A stretch of 64,000 nucleotides of DNA from Castanea sativa (lineage: Eukaryota > Streptophyta > Magnoliopsida > Fagales > Fagaceae): the NCBI RefSeq assembly GCF_040712315.1, contig NC_134013.1, positions 82,466,001-82,530,000 of the forward strand, given 5' to 3'. Position numbers and translations under genes: made by a program. This document shows, piece by piece, positions 22,821 through 35,772 of this stretch (its first letter is position 1; each line of letters starts with the position of its first letter). Under the pieces are notes generated by a model. The model had not been told where the DNA came from, did no database searches, and worked only from the letters and a program-made list of their open reading frames with translations.

Positions 22821-25769
22821 CAAAAACAATGTCCTACAAATAGGGGAAAAAAAAATAGTAACACAATCAAGAATGAAAAAAAAAAATTGAAGGATATTTG
22901 CATTTTTTTTAGTAGGCATGAAACATGATAGCCACTATATCACGCAATTTTTAATTTGTAAACACATATATAGTATGATCAAATCATTACACTAGTATTC
23001 TTTTTTATTTTGTCTATAAAATTACTAAATATTACAATCTTATACATATGGTGGGGGATTTGAATGATGTCTCTGTTGGAAAAGTGCCAACTAGTTAAGT
23101 TACAAAATTCTTGGCAAAAATTATTGAAATATTGGAGAAAATTAATAATAAGTTGCATTCAATTTTCAATTTATAAAACACACACATATATATAGTATGA
23201 TCAAATCACTACACTACTCTTAATGTCTTTCTTTTTTATTTATAAAAATGAGAATTTGTGTTTAGGGTTGTAGGTGCCAGGATTTACCTTTTTTTCTTCC
23301 CAATTTTGTCCTTCTTGCTACTAATGCCTGGTGTTCATCTTGGGCTTCACAAAGTTGAAATTTGCTACTCATTGTAACCTCGGCAATCCCGTGGACTCTT
23401 CCTTATAGGCTAGGAAAATACTCATTGTAACCTCGGCAATCCCGTGGACTCTTCCTAATAGGCTAGGAAAATTTTAGCTAAAGTTTGTTTCAGGCAGTCA
23501 GCCATACCTTCAAAGTAATTGCTGGATGAATTTGCTTTGCACTCCCTCCACTTTGCTCATAATCTCATGCCATTGATGGCTGGGTAAAAAGAGTATCTCA
23601 ATGAAATGGCAACTAAATTTATGCATAATGTGTAAAAAGCAAAATCAACAGCACAAAAAGAAAAGGCAAACCTAACCTCGTAAAATTGGTAGTATAGCTT
23701 CTTGCTTAACAATACCATTGTCATCATGGCAGATAGTTACGAAGCAAGAAATTGCTCCACAATTCTCATAGAAAAGCTTTTGGAAAGTAAAAGAAATGCA
23801 TATAAATCAAAATGATTATGTACAAAGAAATAAAGACATCCAGGAATGAGTACCTTGATTTTGAAATCCAAGGACGATGTTGACCATCATGTTATGCCCC
23901 AAAATTTGTGTCTCAACACCAAATGCTTGCAGTATGATTAGATTCAAGCCACTTTATAAGAATCTTTCTCTTATGATTCAAGCCTCTCTTGCTTCTTCTC
24001 CTTGTCTTCCTTCTCTCTTTCTGTTCAGCTGACATTTTGAGCTCCATCACTTCATTTTCAACCGAATTGGCTATCTGGGGTTCAGTTTCATTAACAAATT
24101 CACCACATTTAAGACACATTGGATCCAAATTCTTATCATTTGGCAACTCATTTGGCTAATTTTGAAGAATTGGAGAAATGGGTTCAGTTTATTCTTCTTT
24201 GGAAGACTCATTATTGACACATTCTTGTGTGGCAATTCCGTCACTGGCTATTCTAAAGACTTATTCTTTGATGAAAAAATGTTGGTCAATAACCATATAA
24301 AGCCTAAGCTCTCAATGACCCATGAACCATCCATGAGAAACAATAACAAAGCCTAATAAAACCATCAAACATGAGTAAAATAAGAGTAGAGTGGAGAGTA
24401 ACTATAATAATAGGGGGTTTAGTAATGTTATTTAAACAACATTACATGTATTTTTATACACTTTTTTCACTCACGTGTATTTTCACAAAATAACAACGTT
24501 ACTAGAAAGCTCTTGTCAAACCGTTCAAATGAAAGAATGAGTTTCGTGATTTGATACAAGATTTTTGTGGACGTTGACATTATTGTCATTCATTGGTTGT
24601 TATTTTTTAATGACTAACTTGTCCCTTTTTATTTGACATTTAAGGATGATACACGAGGATAGTTTGGTCCTTTCGAGAAAACCCAGTGTGCTGTTTCACG
24701 GAAAGTGCAATAATTTTTTTGTGTCTAATGCATTTGTCAGTTACAATGTACTTACAATTATTGATCATTTCACTAACTGAGATGTAGCACCAGGGACAGA
24801 CCCAAGGGGCCCGGCCCCTTGACCCAAACAAAAAACAATTTTGGGCTCCCTGGCCCAAAGAAAAAAGAATTGTTTTTATTGATTATACTTTTTAGAGTTC
24901 AAATTTGGTAAGAATAAGGTGTAAAACCTATATTTTATACCATCTAATAAGTGATTGTCACATCAGTATTTTACTTAAAAATTAATACATCCTGCCACAT
25001 CTAATAACATCTTAATAAACTCCCAAGTTTGATGGATTTATATATGGGTATTAGAATTAATTGGATGTGGTTGTGCTTATTCTTAAATATGTAATAAAAT
25101 GATGTAACATGCTAGGATTGGAAGGGTAAAACATGAGTTTTACACCACATTCTTACAAAATTTAATCTCTATATTTTATTCCTAGAGTTGTGCCTCCCTC
25201 TTCCTTGGCCCAAAGAAGAAACAATTTTGGGCTCCCTGGCCCAAAGAAAAAAAAATTGTTTTTATTGGTTATAAGTTTTTTATCCCCAGAGTTGCGTCTT
25301 CCTCTTCCAAAAACTTAAATCTCATCTCTTTTAATTAGTCTAGTCTAGCTAGCAACTACTCAACTCAAGAACTTAACAAAAAAAAAAAACTTCAAAATAA
25401 AATATCCCAATCAGCTCAATATTAGAGTACTAGCATTAAGTTTTTTAAATGCTAAACATTTAGTATTTAGAACACTAAATATAAAAAAATTATTGTACGA
25501 GATATTTCAATTTTTTTTTTTTTTTGAGAATCTATGAGATATTTCAAATGCTAGTAACAAAAGTATTTTTGATTCCGATTAAAAAAAAAAGAAAAAAAAA
25601 AGAAGATGTAATTTTTGATTCAGAACCTAAACTACACTATCCAAAAGATTTAATTGACACCTTATATAGCAGAGTTGCAATCCATGAATATTGGGTCACT
25701 TTTATATATATAACCAGTTGCATATCTCCCATAACTTAATACCGGTTGTAATTTAGTGCCGACATGTAT
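22821..25769. other. AT-rich intergenic DNA with repeat remnants
   Basis: No gene is supported. It holds a 53-bp tandem repeat (23366-23471) and a repeated CCCTGGCCCAAAGAAAAAA-type segment (24840-24885, 25215-25260) near CAGGGACAGACCC at 24791. That may be a decayed terminal repeat, but no matching opposite end was found. A 77-codon minus-strand frame (24146-23913) has one CxxC pair and a basic tail and matches nothing I recognise. Confidence 0.5.
23366..23471. repeat. 53-bp tandem direct repeat
   Basis: The unit starting TACTCATTGTAACCTCGG occurs at 23366 and 23419, nearly identical (CTTATAGG versus CTAATAGG). Confidence 0.85.
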
Positions 25770-26058
25770 GCTCAAAGACTAAATTTCATTTCTCAAGTTT
25801 TTTTTTTTTTTCATCATTATTACAATTATTTTTAATTTCTTATGGATGCAACAAGAACAGTTAGCAGATATACTTGGCAATAATCCTCAAGTATTTTTAT
25901 GCATGGTGGCAGTGGTAATTATTACAACTAGAGAATGTTTTCTTTTTTAACGTAGTACCGCCATGAAAGCGATTCTCTTACTCCCTAATCAAGGTTTCAT
26001 GCTTATACGGATACCTTTCTTATCGTTTTTTTTTTAAAAAAAAAAAAAAAAAAATTAC

Positions 26059-26092
<34 letters not shown>

Positions 26093-26752
26093 TAAAAATC
26101 ACGAAAAATTGAAGGACAAAGATGGAGAGGTAGTGGTAGTAAGTTATGGTCATAGGAGGTTAGAAATGGAGAAGAAATAGAGAGTAGATCGAGCATTGGT
26201 GAAGAGTGATTCTTCAGGCAAGCAAGAATTGACAACTTTCTTTTTCTTTTTTCTTTTTGTGTGTTGAAAAACCGAAAAAGCATTGACAATTTGATATAAC
26301 ATAATATTTATATACCTAGTCATGAAACACAATTGCCTAAGTTTTCTATCTTTATGTTTGTTTAAATATAAACATTGACATTGCTTTTGTGTGTTATTCA
26401 AATCAATTTGCTGCGCATTTGCATATTTCATTTTTATAACCCCTCTATCTTATCTTTTGTGAAGGACAATTTGACCTACTTCAGCATACATCGTGGTGTA
26501 GCGGCCTCCGAGTGCTACATGAGGGATAAAAATGATCTCAAGTGGATTGTGTCATCATATAAAGTGAGAATATTGTGTTATTATCACCTTCCACTAGGTA
26601 TTTATTTAGCAATTCCATATGAATTGGCATGCAAAAGGAGAACTGAATGCAGATGTAATGAAAATCGTTCTGGGGTTGTTACAAACACATCATGCAATTT
26701 TTAAGACATACATTGACTAATAGAACAAAAGAGATTTGTGATTCATGATTCA

Positions 26753-28266
26753 TGTTGTGAAATTTTAAAATACTCGCAGGTGTACGAACCGTATTGAAGT
26801 ATAGTTTGACAAGAACGAGGTCGAACCCACAGGGACTTGAATGAATGTAGGAAAATTAATTAAATCTTAACCAAATTAATCCTAATCTAGTTTAATAAAA
26901 ATTGGTTGTTTTGAAATTAATTAAACTAAGCAAATAATCAAATTAAGCAAATAGTTAAACTAAGCAAAAGATATAAAGCAATAAAAAGATGTAAACAATC
27001 AAGGGAAAGGAATTAAGGTTTTGGAATCCGCCTTATAAGTCATATCAGCATATATTTATGATCATTAATTTTTCCCAACTACTACATGATAATCTAGAAA
27101 TCAATCTTGCTATCATAGAAAATATTCTCATTAAAATCCTTATTTTAAAAATCAAAAGCATGTTCTTCTTCGCTTCTTAAGTATAAAATCAAATCATCAA
27201 ATGTATCTATAGCCAAACAAATCACAAGATATATCCAATTCTAAAAATCAAATCATAAATTGTATCCATTGACAGATAAATCACAAGCGGTGTCCAATTT
27301 TATAATCAAGAATTAATAAACCAAGCATTCAATTAATTAAGACAAATCCTAAATTATGAGAAAAACATGATTGAACTCATATCTAGAATCTCATCTTAGT
27401 CAATTGATATGAAGCAAGAACAATTTAAATCATTAAAGAACAACTATTATGGGAAAAATCAAATCACATAAATATTACTAATAATTCTTAACAAGATTTC
27501 ATTCTCAACCCTAATTATAAATTTAGCTACTCATAGTAATTAAAATAAAACACAAGAATAAAATACTAAACATTAAACTAGACAAATAAAATAAAACTAA
27601 CTGTCATGGAAGAAAACCAAAGAAGTAGTCGCACTTTCTATGTTCAGTCCCCAGCCCTAGCACTAGCCCCCCTTGAATTTTGCCCTAAAGAGCCTTTAAA
27701 TAGGTCAAGGAATCCTATTACAAGTTGAATTCCCGTTTGGGGAAAATTTCAGATTTTTAGGCTTCACTTAACCGACAATTTTGGCCCATTTAACTTCAGA
27801 ATTAGGACTTTTGGTAAACTACAATGTTGTAGCCCTTTAAGTTAACTTTCCAGCCCAACTTGAATCATCTCAATTGGACATCTGAACCGAAAGTTATGCT
27901 AAAAATAATAACTGATGTGCAGGCTGGAATCCTAATCCGAATTGAACTTGGATTTGATGCAAATTTCCTTTGATTCCCTGCTCCAATTGGACTTAAATTT
28001 AATTTGGTTGGTCTTCTTTAACTTCATCATGGCCCTTGTAAAAGTAAAGTCCATTAGCTTTTTTCTTTGCACAAATCCACTTATTTAATTCCATTCTCCT
28101 ACAAAAGATAAATTCAAGCAATAAGATTCAATTAAGCACAAAATTGATTATTCACTATTATTCCAAAACCAAATATAAAATGCATGAATTACCTCAAAAT
28201 AAGTATGATAATGCTTTCTAACAATGATATAAATATGCAAAATTAAGCTATTATCAATGCACATCA
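26753..28266 (-). repeat. 3' LTR of the Athila element
   Basis: In the plus sense it begins TGTTGTGAAATTTT and ends TGCACATCA. It carries an extra 17-bp CAAATAATCAAATTAAG-type segment relative to the other LTR. Confidence 0.9.
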
Positions 28267-28280
28267 AATACCCCCAAACC
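28267..28280 (-). other. Polypurine tract of the Athila element
   Basis: Minus-strand GGTTTGGGGGTATT directly next to the LTR start TGATGTGC, the expected site for plus-strand priming. Confidence 0.65.
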
Positions 28281-30224
28281 TACATTTTGCTAGTCCTCGA
28301 GCAAAACAAATAAAGAGTAAAACAACACAAAGAAATAAAAAAAACAAAGAAAAAAAAAATCCTAACTAATCCACTTTCGCTGGAATTTTCGGTTGCGTTT
28401 AGCGTATGCAACAAGCCTTTAAACCCCTAGTTTACACTAGTGGATGAGTTGTAGTCTCATGAGGGTTTGCAGGGAATATACCCACAAGATTCTGAGAATG
28501 AATACTAAAATGAACAAAACAAAGAAAATCAAACTTTTTTTTTTTTTTCAATTGCCTTTTGCAAAGAGGATTAGTTCAAGTTCAAAAACACTACAAATGC
28601 TAAAGAAATTTCTCATGCCATCAAAACTCAATGTGAGTGAAAAGTGGTAGCCAACCCAAACATACTCTTAGTTTTAGAATAAACTTGACTCGAATCTCTA
28701 TTTGAAAGTATGCTTCAACTCAAATCTTTCCGGTGTTATCACTCAACAAATGAAATCACTCTGAAATGGGGTGTAACACTCTCAACAACATATGTGAGCG
28801 GAATAATGTAAGCAAAATCAAATACCTCACATATAAATCATATGAAAAACGCTTAATCAAGAAAGAACAAGTAGTCTCATGAAAGGATGCCAAAAAGAAT
28901 TTATACCACACCTTTTTCTTCTCAGTCATATCAATATCTGAACTACACAATCTTCAAGATCAAATAAGGACTTTATTAGGACGTAATGTAGAGAAAAAGC
29001 AAAGGGAATGAAATAAAAATGTGTGAAGGTAAATATAAGAGGTGTTTTCAAGATAGTTAGAATGTCAACACTTTTTGGAATTTCCATTCAACATTTTTTT
29101 TTTCAACTCTTCTTTTTCAAAGTAGTATTCCTTCCTTACATCTCACTTCTCATAATTTGATGAAAACCCTTTTTATTTTCTTCTTTTTGACACTTTTCCT
29201 CTTTTTTTCTTTTTTCCTTGTTCTTCAATTTTTTTTTTCTTTCTTTGACTTCTTTTTTCTTCCTTCTTTGAATTCTCACACAAACCACCATATTGAAACA
29301 AACTGATCAAATTCTATCTTAAAACACTATGGATAAGGGTTTTAAGAAAGAAAGGCTAATTAAAAGGCTCAACGGGGTGACTAGCGATAATGTATCAAGA
29401 AAGAAAAAGAAAAAACACATATATGGCTCAAAGTACACAAAAATGGCCTAATCTCATCTCTCAAAGACTAGTATAGTTCATTCAACATCAATGACTTTAA
29501 AAGATTCAAGTGTGGCATAAAATTAGATTTTTTTTTCTTGGCCAAAAGAAAGAACAATGAGACTACAACAAGGGAAACATGTTATGCACTTCCAAATGAA
29601 CTTTAAGATTAGAAACAATAAATAGCCCTCAAAAAATAATGATTGGCTCAAAACTCACAAGGGTTACAGTCTCCACATTGTTATTATCAAGATTTCTAAT
29701 CATTTTTATCCTTCAACAACAAGTTGTGTCTGAGTGGCTACGTGCATGTGCAATGAATTGAGCATGAAAGCACTGAAATTCTTTAAGCAGGAGTAGTATA
29801 ACAAACTCAAAACATAGACCTCAAGCTAGGCAAAAGATTTTTATTTTTTTATTTTTTAGACTAAACAAAACACAACAGAAAGATAGAAATCTATATACAT
29901 CCCCCCCAAACCTAAACCAAACATTGTCCTCAATGTTAAAAATGATACTCTCAAATATATGTCTTGAATGAAAAGAGAGCAAAAAAAAAATTAATATGCA
30001 ACATGATAACCAAGTAGAAACAAGTAAGGTAAGGAGAAGGAGGAGACATACCTTGATCAAGCTGATTTATTGTAAATTTTAATTTCTGTCAAATATCAGC
30101 TAGAACAAAAGAGAATAAAACTAAAAAAGAAAATAAACACAAAGTCTAATCTAGAAGCAGAAAATAAACAATAGAAAAAGAAAGAAAGAAAAAAAAAATG
30201 CAAACCTGATAAACACAACTGGGA
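28281..30224 (-). other. Non-coding stretch between Athila integrase and 3' LTR
   Basis: About 1.9 kb, AT-rich with poly-T/CT tracts near 29100-29270 and stops in all frames. Athila elements often carry an additional ORF here; none is recognisable in this copy. A second purine-rich (minus-strand) tract lies at 29900-29915. Confidence 0.6.
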
Positions 30225-31409
30225 TCAATCCTGATAAACAGGATCATCCAAGAGGACTTCTTCAACTTTTGGAGGCTCAAGTTCTAAAAATGGTTTCAAA
30301 CGTTGGCCATTAATTTTAAACATATCACCATTTTTAGGATTCTCAATTTCAATAGCACCATGGGGATAAACAATGCGAACTATGAATGGACCAGTCCATC
30401 GAGATCGTAACTTGCCTAGGAAGAGATGCAAACGAGAATTATAAAGAAGAACTTTCTGACCAGGTTCAAATGATTTTCTCAAGATGTTTTTATCATGAAC
30501 CCTTTTCATTCGGTCCTTATACGATTTGGCACAATTGTATGCATCATTGTGAATTTCCTCTAACTCATTGATTTGGAGTTTCCTTTCAGCACCTGCTTTG
30601 TCAAGATCAAAATTTAACCGCTTAATAGCCCAATAAGCTTTATGCTCTAACTCAACAGGGAGGTGACAAGCCTTACCATACACAATTCGATAGGGAGACA
30701 TTCCAATGGGAGTCTTAAAGGCTGTACGGTATGCCCACAGTGCATCATTGAGTCTTAAAGACCAGTCTTTCCGAGTAGGGTGAACTGTTTTCTCCAATAT
30801 TCTCTTGATTTCCCTATTAGATATCTCTACTTGACCACTTGTCTGTGGGTGATAAGGTGTTGCAACCTTATGAGTGATACCATATTTCTTCATTAGTTGC
30901 TCAAAGACTCTATTGCAAAAGTGCTTTCCTCCATCACTAATAATGGCACGTGGTGTACCAAACCGTGCAAACACATTCTCTCTCAAAAACTTGACTACAA
31001 CCTTGTGGTCATTAATTCTACATGCAATGGCCTCAACCCACTTAGAAACATAATCAACAGCAACAAGGATGTATAAGTTACCAAAAGAATTAGGAAAGGG
31101 ACCCATGAAATCAATACCCCAAACATCAAATACCTCAACAATCAAAATAGGGTTCAATGGCATCATATTTCTTTTTCCAATACTGCCCAACTTTTGGCAT
31201 CTCTCACAAGCTGAACAATATGCATGGGAATCACGAAAAATGGAAGGCCAATAAAATCCACATTGCAAAATCTTGGCAGCAGTCTTTCTTGAACTAAAGT
31301 GACCTCCACAAGCATGATCATGACAAAAAGATATAACATTTTGTTGGTCACTTTCAGATATGCATCTCCTAATTATTTGATCGTAATCACTTAAACAAGT
31401 ATGGATCAT
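30225..31409 (-). pseudogene. Athila integrase
   Basis: About 394 residues. An N-terminal zinc-binding HHCC region ([11 protein letters not shown] ... CSACERC, residues 29-71) leads into the catalytic core with D100 (WGIDFMGPF), D159 (ISDGGKHF) and E195 ([10 protein letters not shown]), a DD35E arrangement. The C-terminal part has the [10 protein letters not shown] motif and no chromodomain. The domain itself looks complete. The start is not a true start: the frame changes near 31390-31409, where the upstream RNase H frame ends, so it is part of a broken polyprotein. Confidence 0.85.
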
Positions 31410-32343
31410 CCCAAAAGAAATACCTTACCTCAGCCAGAAATTTAGACCTATCTTGTTTAGTCCAATGCAAAGGCATTTGATTAGTGACAAGATAGTTTGC
31501 AATATCAGCATACCAAGGTCTTTGGGATACATGCAGCAACTGCTCATCAGGGAAAGATTCAACAATAGGTAAATTGTCATCAGTGTGCTCAACGATTAAT
31601 CTAGACAAATGGTTAGCTACTACATTTTCAGTTCCCTTCTTGTCCCGAATCTCAAGATCAAATTCTTGTAACAATAAAATCCATCGGATAAGTCGAGCTT
31701 TAGCATCTTTTTTGGAGAAGAGATACTTCAGTGCAGCATGATCTGAATAAATTAAGACCTTAGACCCCAACAAATAGGATCTAAATTTATCCAAGGCAAA
31801 AACAATTGCCAACAACTCCTTTTTTGTTGTAGAGTAGTTCATTTGAGCATCATTTAGAGTCTTACTAGCATAATAAATCACATGGGGAACCTTTCCAACC
31901 CGCTGTCCTAAAACAGCACCAATTGCATAATTAGAGGCATCACACATAATCTCAAAAGGCAGCTTCCAATCAGGTGGTTGAATGATAGGTGTAGAAGTCA
32001 ACTCAATTTTTAGTCTCTTAAATGCATGAAGACACTCATCATCAAACACAAATGGGGCATCTTTGGCAAGTAAGTTGCATAAGGACCTTGAGATTTTACT
32101 AAAATCCTTGATGAACCTTTGATAGAATCCTGCATGACCCAAAAATGATCTAATTTCCTTAACAGATCGAGGAGGTGGAAGGTTAGAAATCAAATCTATT
32201 TTGGCCTTATCAACCTCAATACCACTTTCTGATATGACATGCCCAAGAACAATTCCCTTTCTCACCATAAAATGACATTTCTCCCAATTAAGAACAAGAT
32301 TTTTCTCTTTACACCGCACTAACACTAAGGATAGGTGGTGCAA
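31387..32343 (-). pseudogene. Athila reverse transcriptase C-part and RNase H
   Basis: Begins after the missing polymerase active site with [19 protein letters not shown]. The thumb/connection region ([16 protein letters not shown]) follows, then RNase H with [29 protein letters not shown] and [11 protein letters not shown]. The last conserved Asp position reads ANHLSRL, so an Asp to Asn change is likely in RNase H too. It overlaps the integrase fragment by 23 bp in another frame. Confidence 0.85.
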
Positions 32344-33044
32344 ACATTCTCCAAAAATCGTCCCACCATATCAGAAAAAATACGAATCATGCACCTTTGA
32401 AATGTACCAGGAGCATTACATAAACCAAATGGCATGCGACGGTAGGCAAATGTCCCAAAAGGGCAGGTGAAGGTAGTCTTTTCTTGATCTTCTGGTGCAA
32501 TGGGAATTTGATTATATCCAGAATATCCATCAAGAAAACAATAATAAGCATGACCAGCTAATCTTTCCAACATTTGGTCTATAAAAGGAAGAGGAAAATG
32601 ATCTTTTCTTGTCATGGCATTCAACTTACGATAATCAATGCATACTCTCCATCCCGCTTGCACACGAGTTGGGACTAACTGATCATCCTCATTCTTGACA
32701 ACTGTTATACCAGATTTCTTTGGTACAACTTGAACTGGACTCACCCAATTACTATCAGAAATTGGGTAAATAATACCCACATCCAAAAGCTTCAAAACTT
32801 CAGCTCTCACTACCTCTTGCATAATAGGGTTTAGAGGTCTCTGCGGTTCACGTGAAGTTCTAGCATTCTCTTCCAAGTGAATTCTATGCATAACCACAGA
32901 TGGACTAATACCTTTGATATCAGCAATTGACCAACCTATAGCTTCCTTATGCTCTTGAAGTACACTTATCGATTGGCGTTCCCTAAGGTCATCCAAATCT
33001 GAAAATAATGACAGGTAAGGTCTCAGAAGAACCTGAAAAGGCAT
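32325..33044 (-). pseudogene. Athila reverse transcriptase N-part
   Basis: Fingers and palm of the polymerase: WRVCIDYRKLNAMTRKDHFPLP, CFLDGYSGYNQI, FGTFAYRRMPFGLCNAP. It stops at 32325, just before the position of the catalytic xMDD motif. Downstream sequence resumes in another frame beyond that motif, so the active site is deleted, not merely frameshifted. Confidence 0.85.
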
Positions 33045-33921
33045 ACTTAAGTGTGTCAGGTAATGGTTTCAACTCCAACTTTGGTGGTTCCACAGCAGAT
33101 GGGGGTGGGGATGAAGAAAGTGGAAGAGGGATCACTTTTGGTTGCCAGCTATCAGTACTTAAGAGAGGAGCAGAATCTAACAATGCATTGACCTCTTCAA
33201 TTGAGTGTTCAATATCAAAATTGCAACCAAAAAGATTTAAGCAAGCCTCTAGAGGATCCTCATAACTCGATTGTAGGAAAGTATCATGGACTAGACTCTT
33301 AATCATGTCAACCTCACAGGTATCCTCATTGTCTAGCACTTGTTTACTTATGTGGAAGATATTATGCTCAACGGTCATATTCCCAAAAGAAATCTTCATT
33401 ACACCACTCTGACAATTGATCAAAGCATTGGATGTGGCTAAGAAAGGGCGACCCAAAATGACATGGATTTGTGTACTGGCATTTAGAGCAGGCTCAGTGT
33501 CTAACACAACAAAATCAACAGGAAAATAGAATGCATCCACCTTAATTAGCACATCCTCAACAATACCCCTAGGGATTTTCACAGACCTATCAGCTATCTG
33601 AAGTGTCATGGTCGTTGGTTTTAACTCCCCCAAACCTAGCTGTAAGTATATAGAATATGGCAATAAGTTCACACTTGCCCCCAAATCTAGCAAAGCTCGC
33701 TCAATGAGATGATCCCCAATCTTGCATGAAATTGTAGGAGATCTTGGGTCCTTACATTTCACTGGATATTTATTCTGAATAATTGAAATGACTTGCTCTG
33801 TCAAAAATGCCTTTTTAGGGACATTTGTCTTTCTCTTCATTGTCACAAGATCTTTTAAAAACTTGGCATAAGCAGGAACTTGTTGAATTGCATCAAGAAA
33901 TGGAATGTTTATTCGCTCCAA
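32989..33921 (-). pseudogene. Athila aspartic protease region
   Basis: About 310 residues. The catalytic LLDLGASVNLLPYSI motif lies near residues 78-92 and the ILGRPFLATSNALI end near 155-168. It overlaps the reverse-transcriptase fragment by 56 bp in a different frame and the upstream gag fragment by 29 bp. Confidence 0.8.
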
Positions 33922-34888
33922 GAAATGGAATGTTTATTTGCACTTGCTTAAAAACCTCTAAAATGTCTCCAAATTGTGCACTTTTCTGAGGACTGATTAA
34001 CCTTTGAGGAAATGGAGCTTTAGGAACAAACCTCTTATCAAGGGGGGAACTAAGATCCTGAATTGGAATGGAGGGTGGGTTGTCCTTCTTTTCTCCATGA
34101 TCATCATGTGAACTATGAGTATCTTTTTCCTTTAACACAATATTTTCATCGTCCTCCACTTCTGGCATTTTCACTTGATTATCAACTTGCTTACCAGACC
34201 TAAGGGTAGTAATAGACTGAACATGTTCTTGTCCATGAGTAGAACTAGAAGAACCATTGATGGCATACTGTCCTTTTGGGTTAGGTATAGGTTGACTAGG
34301 AAACTTTCCTTTTTCCCTCTCTCCAACTTGGGTTGCTAACTGGCCAACTTGATTTTCCAACTTTGAAATAGCTTGAGTATTCAAATGGGTGGAACTTTTC
34401 ATCTCTTGAATGGCTTGACTAGTTGATTGCATGAATGTTTTGAGAGACTCCTCCAATGATGATTGTTGTCTTGGTGGTGCTACAAACTGAGGAGGTGATT
34501 GAGGAATGGGAGGATATGCTTGAGTAGGTGGACGAAATTGACTTTGTTGATGCACTTGTTGTCCACCTACATTTGTGGGAGGCTGATTTTGCCTCCATGA
34601 GAAATTAGGATGGTTCCTCCAATTTGGATTGTATGTCTTTGAAAATGGACTAGCAAATGGTTTTCCATAATTATTCAGTGAATTTGCTTGCTCAGTATAA
34701 AAATCAGGGTACCCAGCTATGGAAGGACACATTTGTGTTGTATGCATAGGACTTGCACAAATAGAACATGTTTCACTTTGAACTTGATTGACAGAATTCA
34801 TCCCTCTACCTAAAGCTAAAGCCTCAACCTTACGAGTGAGATTGTCTAACCTAGCTTTTATGTCTAAATCTTCACTGACTTCATACAA
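33893..34888 (-). pseudogene. Athila gag C-part with zinc knuckle
   Basis: About 331 residues with a CX2CX4HX4C knuckle (CSICASPMHTTQMC) near residue 41. A Gln/Pro-rich region and a coiled-coil-like stretch follow (AISKLENQVGQLATQV). Between this and the gag N-part (35077-34889) the reading frame is closed by stops, although gag-like sequence continues at DNA level. Confidence 0.75.
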
Positions 34889-35076
34889 TCCTCCTTTCTT
34901 AATTACAGGGGCAGATCTCTCTTTACGGTTGGAAAAATTCTATTGCTGTGAACTTTCAGAAAAATTCTCAAGAAATTTGTATGCCTCATCATCTACAAGA
35001 CTCAAAAATCCACCACCATTCATGGACTCAATCATGTTATGATTTGCTTAAGTCAAACCATTATAAAAATATTGTA

Positions 35077-35640
35077 CTAGTCTCCATGTTCAAAACCATG
35101 ATGGGGACACTTTAAGATCAAGTCCTTAAATCTCTCCCAACTCTCATAAAATTTCTCTTGTTCATCTTGATAAAAATCTATAATTTCTCTCCTCAAAGCA
35201 TTGGTCTTGGCCATTGGGAAAAATTTAGAGAGGAATTTTATAACCAATAATTCCCATGAAGTGATAGATCCAGGTGACACAGAATTAAGCCATGCTTTTG
35301 CCTTATCCTTCAAGGAAAAAGGGAATAAACGCAAGTGAACAGACTCATCAGTGAAATTCTGGAACTTACAAGTAGCACAAATCTCAAGAAAATCCTTCAC
35401 ATGCATATAAGGATCTTCTCTATCCAATCCATGAAAAGTAGGCAGAAGATGGATTATCTGTGGCTTTAACTCAAAATGTGCAGCTGTGGTTGCAGGCAAT
35501 ACTATGCAAGATGGAGGGTTGGTGGTTATGGGTGAGAACAACTCCCTAAGATTTTTTAAATCATCTCCTGTTTCTCCCATTGTGGATGAATAATCAAAAC
35601 TAACAAGACGATTATCTTTATCACGTATCCAAGTTCTCAT
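35077..35640 (-). pseudogene. Athila gag N-part (capsid)
   Basis: 187 residues with the retrotransposon gag signature (FHGLDREDPYMHVKDFLEIC, LRLFPFSLKDKAKAWLNS, FLSKFFPMAKTNALRREI). The ATG at 35640 is about 100 bp after the PBS, a normal distance. It ends early at a stop at 35077. Confidence 0.8.
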
Positions 35641-35743
35641 ACACCATGCACAAAGAAATAATTTTTTTTTATAAATAAAATAAAAATTTAACTACAACTA
35701 GTAGAAGAAAAAAATTCAATTAAGACTTAATTTATTTTCCTAA

Positions 35744-35766
35744 CCAAGTCCCCGGCAACGGCGCCA
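35744..35766 (-). other. Athila primer binding site (tRNA-Asp)
   Basis: TGGCGCCGTTGCCGGGGA on the minus strand is complementary to the 3' end of plant tRNA-Asp(GTC) including CCA (18 bases, 35749-35766). It lies six bases inside the LTR. Confidence 0.85.
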
Positions 35767-35772
35767 AAAATT

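Noticed and set aside
23913..24146. 77-codon minus ORF with a CxxC pair
   Set aside because: Single CxxC and a basic tail are not enough; no partner exon or homologous copy in the window.
24791..25300. CAGGGACAGACCC as an hAT terminus
   Set aside because: No matching inverted end or 8-bp duplication found within reach.
35749..35766. Perfect tRNA-Asp 3' end
   Set aside because: Only the terminal 18 bases are present, next to an LTR: a primer binding site, not a tRNA gene.
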